Assembly: GCA_903835145.1 (NCBI GenBank)
Contig: CAILMA010000414.1
Span: 1-7,635, forward strand
Reading direction: 5' to 3'
DNA from: an uncultured Bacteroidota bacterium
GTDB lineage: Bacteria; Bacteroidota; Bacteroidia; Chitinophagales; Chitinophagaceae
DNA: 7,635 nt
Part shown: piece after piece, positions 6,896-7,635 of the stretch
How the letters are laid out: the number at the start of each line of letters is the position of its first letter
Numbering within the stretch: the stretch's first letter is position 1
Program-made: the position numbers and the translations under genes
Notes under the pieces: generated by a model
What the model was told of the DNA's origin: nothing
Databases searched by the model: none
What the model saw: the letters and a program-made list of their open reading frames with translations, nothing else

Positions 6896-7237
6896 TTTAA
6901 AGTGGATATGGTATCGTAAAGTTCTGAATTTTATTAGCATTTTCCAAATTATGTTAGGTTGTGCCAAAAGAGTTAATAAACCCGGGTCGTTACTATATAT
7001 TCGTCTGTAAAAAAAAGGGTCTCAACTTACTGTTTTACGAGTAGCAAGTGGAAATGAAAATATTTGGAGACGAATTCAATCGGTTACTAGTGCGATTCAT
7101 TTTTGATTTTTCGAAATAGTGCTTGTTGTATTTGCAAGACCTCGGATAAATTTATTCTTATTTAACTGCAATTAATCTGTAGGTAATGGTCATAATTTTT
7201 TCAATGCAGGTGTATATTTGAGTCAAATTTGTGCAAT
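6896..7237. other. 342-bp non-coding divergent intergenic region
   Basis: This AT-rich stretch separates the divergently transcribed 1015-aa NHL gene and the DUF2461 gene, so it must hold both promoters. Only the DUF2461 side shows an exact -7 box. On the NHL side I find no TAnnTTTG match. The last 72 bp next to the NHL gene are open in its frame but are judged non-coding leader. No RNA gene, strong hairpin or long repeat was seen. Confidence 0.5.
7213..7220 (+). promoter_or_regulatory. Predicted -7 promoter element of the DUF2461 gene
   Basis: TATATTTG fits the Bacteroidota TAnnTTTG element exactly and lies 17 bp before the ATG at 7238. This would place the transcript start near 7225 and give a leader of roughly a dozen nucleotides without a Shine-Dalgarno sequence. 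The -33 position (around 7186-7193) does not show a clear TTTG. Confidence 0.5.
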
Positions 7238-7635
7238 ATGCTTCATGCCAATACAATCAGTTTTCTCACCGAATTAGCTCAAAACAATAATAAAATCTGG
7301 TTTGATGCCAACAGGGACAAATACACTGCCGCAAAGGAAGATTTTGAAAATCAGGTAGGTGAGTTGCTGGCTGAAATAGCCCAAAAAGACCCGGCTTTCA
7401 GCGAGCAGAAAGCGAAAGACTGCGTTTTCAGAATATTTAGAGATGTTCGGTTTGGAAAGGATAAGACGCCCTACAAGCCCAATTTTGGTGCGTTTTTCAG
7501 CAAGGGTGGCAAGAAATATCCGGGTGCAGGCTTTTACCTGCATATTGAGCCGGGTGGTAAGTGTTTTGCCGGCGGTGGCTTGTGGATGCCTGAGACACCA
7601 ATATTAAAAGCGATACGGCAGGAAGTTGATTATAA
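7238..7635 (+). CDS. DUF2461 (TIGR02453-type) family protein, 3' end outside window
   Basis: The first 132 codons of a + strand gene are present and the frame is open to the window end. The product begins MLHANTISFLTELAQNNNK and continues with motifs of the DUF2461 family: the N-terminal FLxxLAxNNxxxWFDANRDKY block (about residues 9-29), the central FRDVRFGKDKTPYKPNFGAFF block (about 67-87), PGAGFYLHIEPGG (about 95-107) and GGGLWMPE followed by LKAIRQEVD (about 112-131). Full members are usually a little over 200 residues, so roughly the last two fifths is missing. No signal peptide is visible, so it is likely cytosolic. The biochemical function of the family is not established. It is transcribed away from the NHL pair and is probably unrelated to it. 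Confidence 0.9.
   Translation, partial: MLHANTISFLTELAQNNNKIWFDANRDKYTAAKEDFENQVGELLAEIAQKDPAFSEQKAKDCVFRIFRDVRFGKDKTPYKPNFGAFFSKGGKKYPGAGFYLHIEPGGKCFAGGGLWMPETPILKAIRQEVDY

Noticed and set aside
7078..7110. Hairpin AATCG/CGATT followed by interrupted T runs on the + strand
   Set aside because: The stem is 5 bp, the T run is broken, and no + strand gene lies upstream of it.

Overview
The window looks like a chromosomal segment of a Bacteroidota bacterium, probably of the Chitinophagales/Chitinophagaceae type (the phylum is well supported, the lower rank is inference). Two large secreted proteins end in type IX secretion (T9SS) type A sorting tails, a system confined to this phylum. No Shine-Dalgarno sequences are visible before the starts. 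Two genes have an exact TAnnTTTG box, the Bacteroidota -7 promoter element, just upstream.

Layout from left to right: (1) the last 20 or so codons of an unidentified + strand gene (1-65), closed by a strong intrinsic terminator (81-118). (2) A convergent, stand-alone LutC/YkgG-type LUD-domain gene (163-837, - strand), whose GTG start lies 4 nt from a -7 box, suggesting a leaderless message. (3) A 257-bp AT-rich gap with a 13-bp direct repeat plus an inverted partial copy and a weak terminator-like hairpin. (4) Two tandem paralogous - strand genes, read from right to left: an upstream gene (3848-6895, 1015 aa) and a downstream gene (1095-3788, 897 aa), 59 bp apart with a 9-bp perfect inverted repeat between them. 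(5) A 342-bp non-coding gap (6896-7237). (6) The first 132 codons of a + strand DUF2461 gene (7238 to beyond the window end).

The paralogous pair is the main content. Each protein has a signal peptide, six NHL repeats predicted to form a closed six-bladed beta-propeller, a stalk of immunoglobulin-like modules and a T9SS sorting tail. The ends match but the stalks differ: the upstream protein has seven near-identical two-cysteine Ig-like modules, while the downstream protein has one cadherin-like module, one module of the same two-cysteine type and three Ig/PKD-like modules. Both are likely carried through the outer membrane and anchored on the surface with the propeller held away from the cell; ligand and function are unknown. 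The flanking LUD and DUF2461 genes look like ordinary chromosomal genes with their own promoters. I see no mobile element, CRISPR array, tRNA or rRNA.
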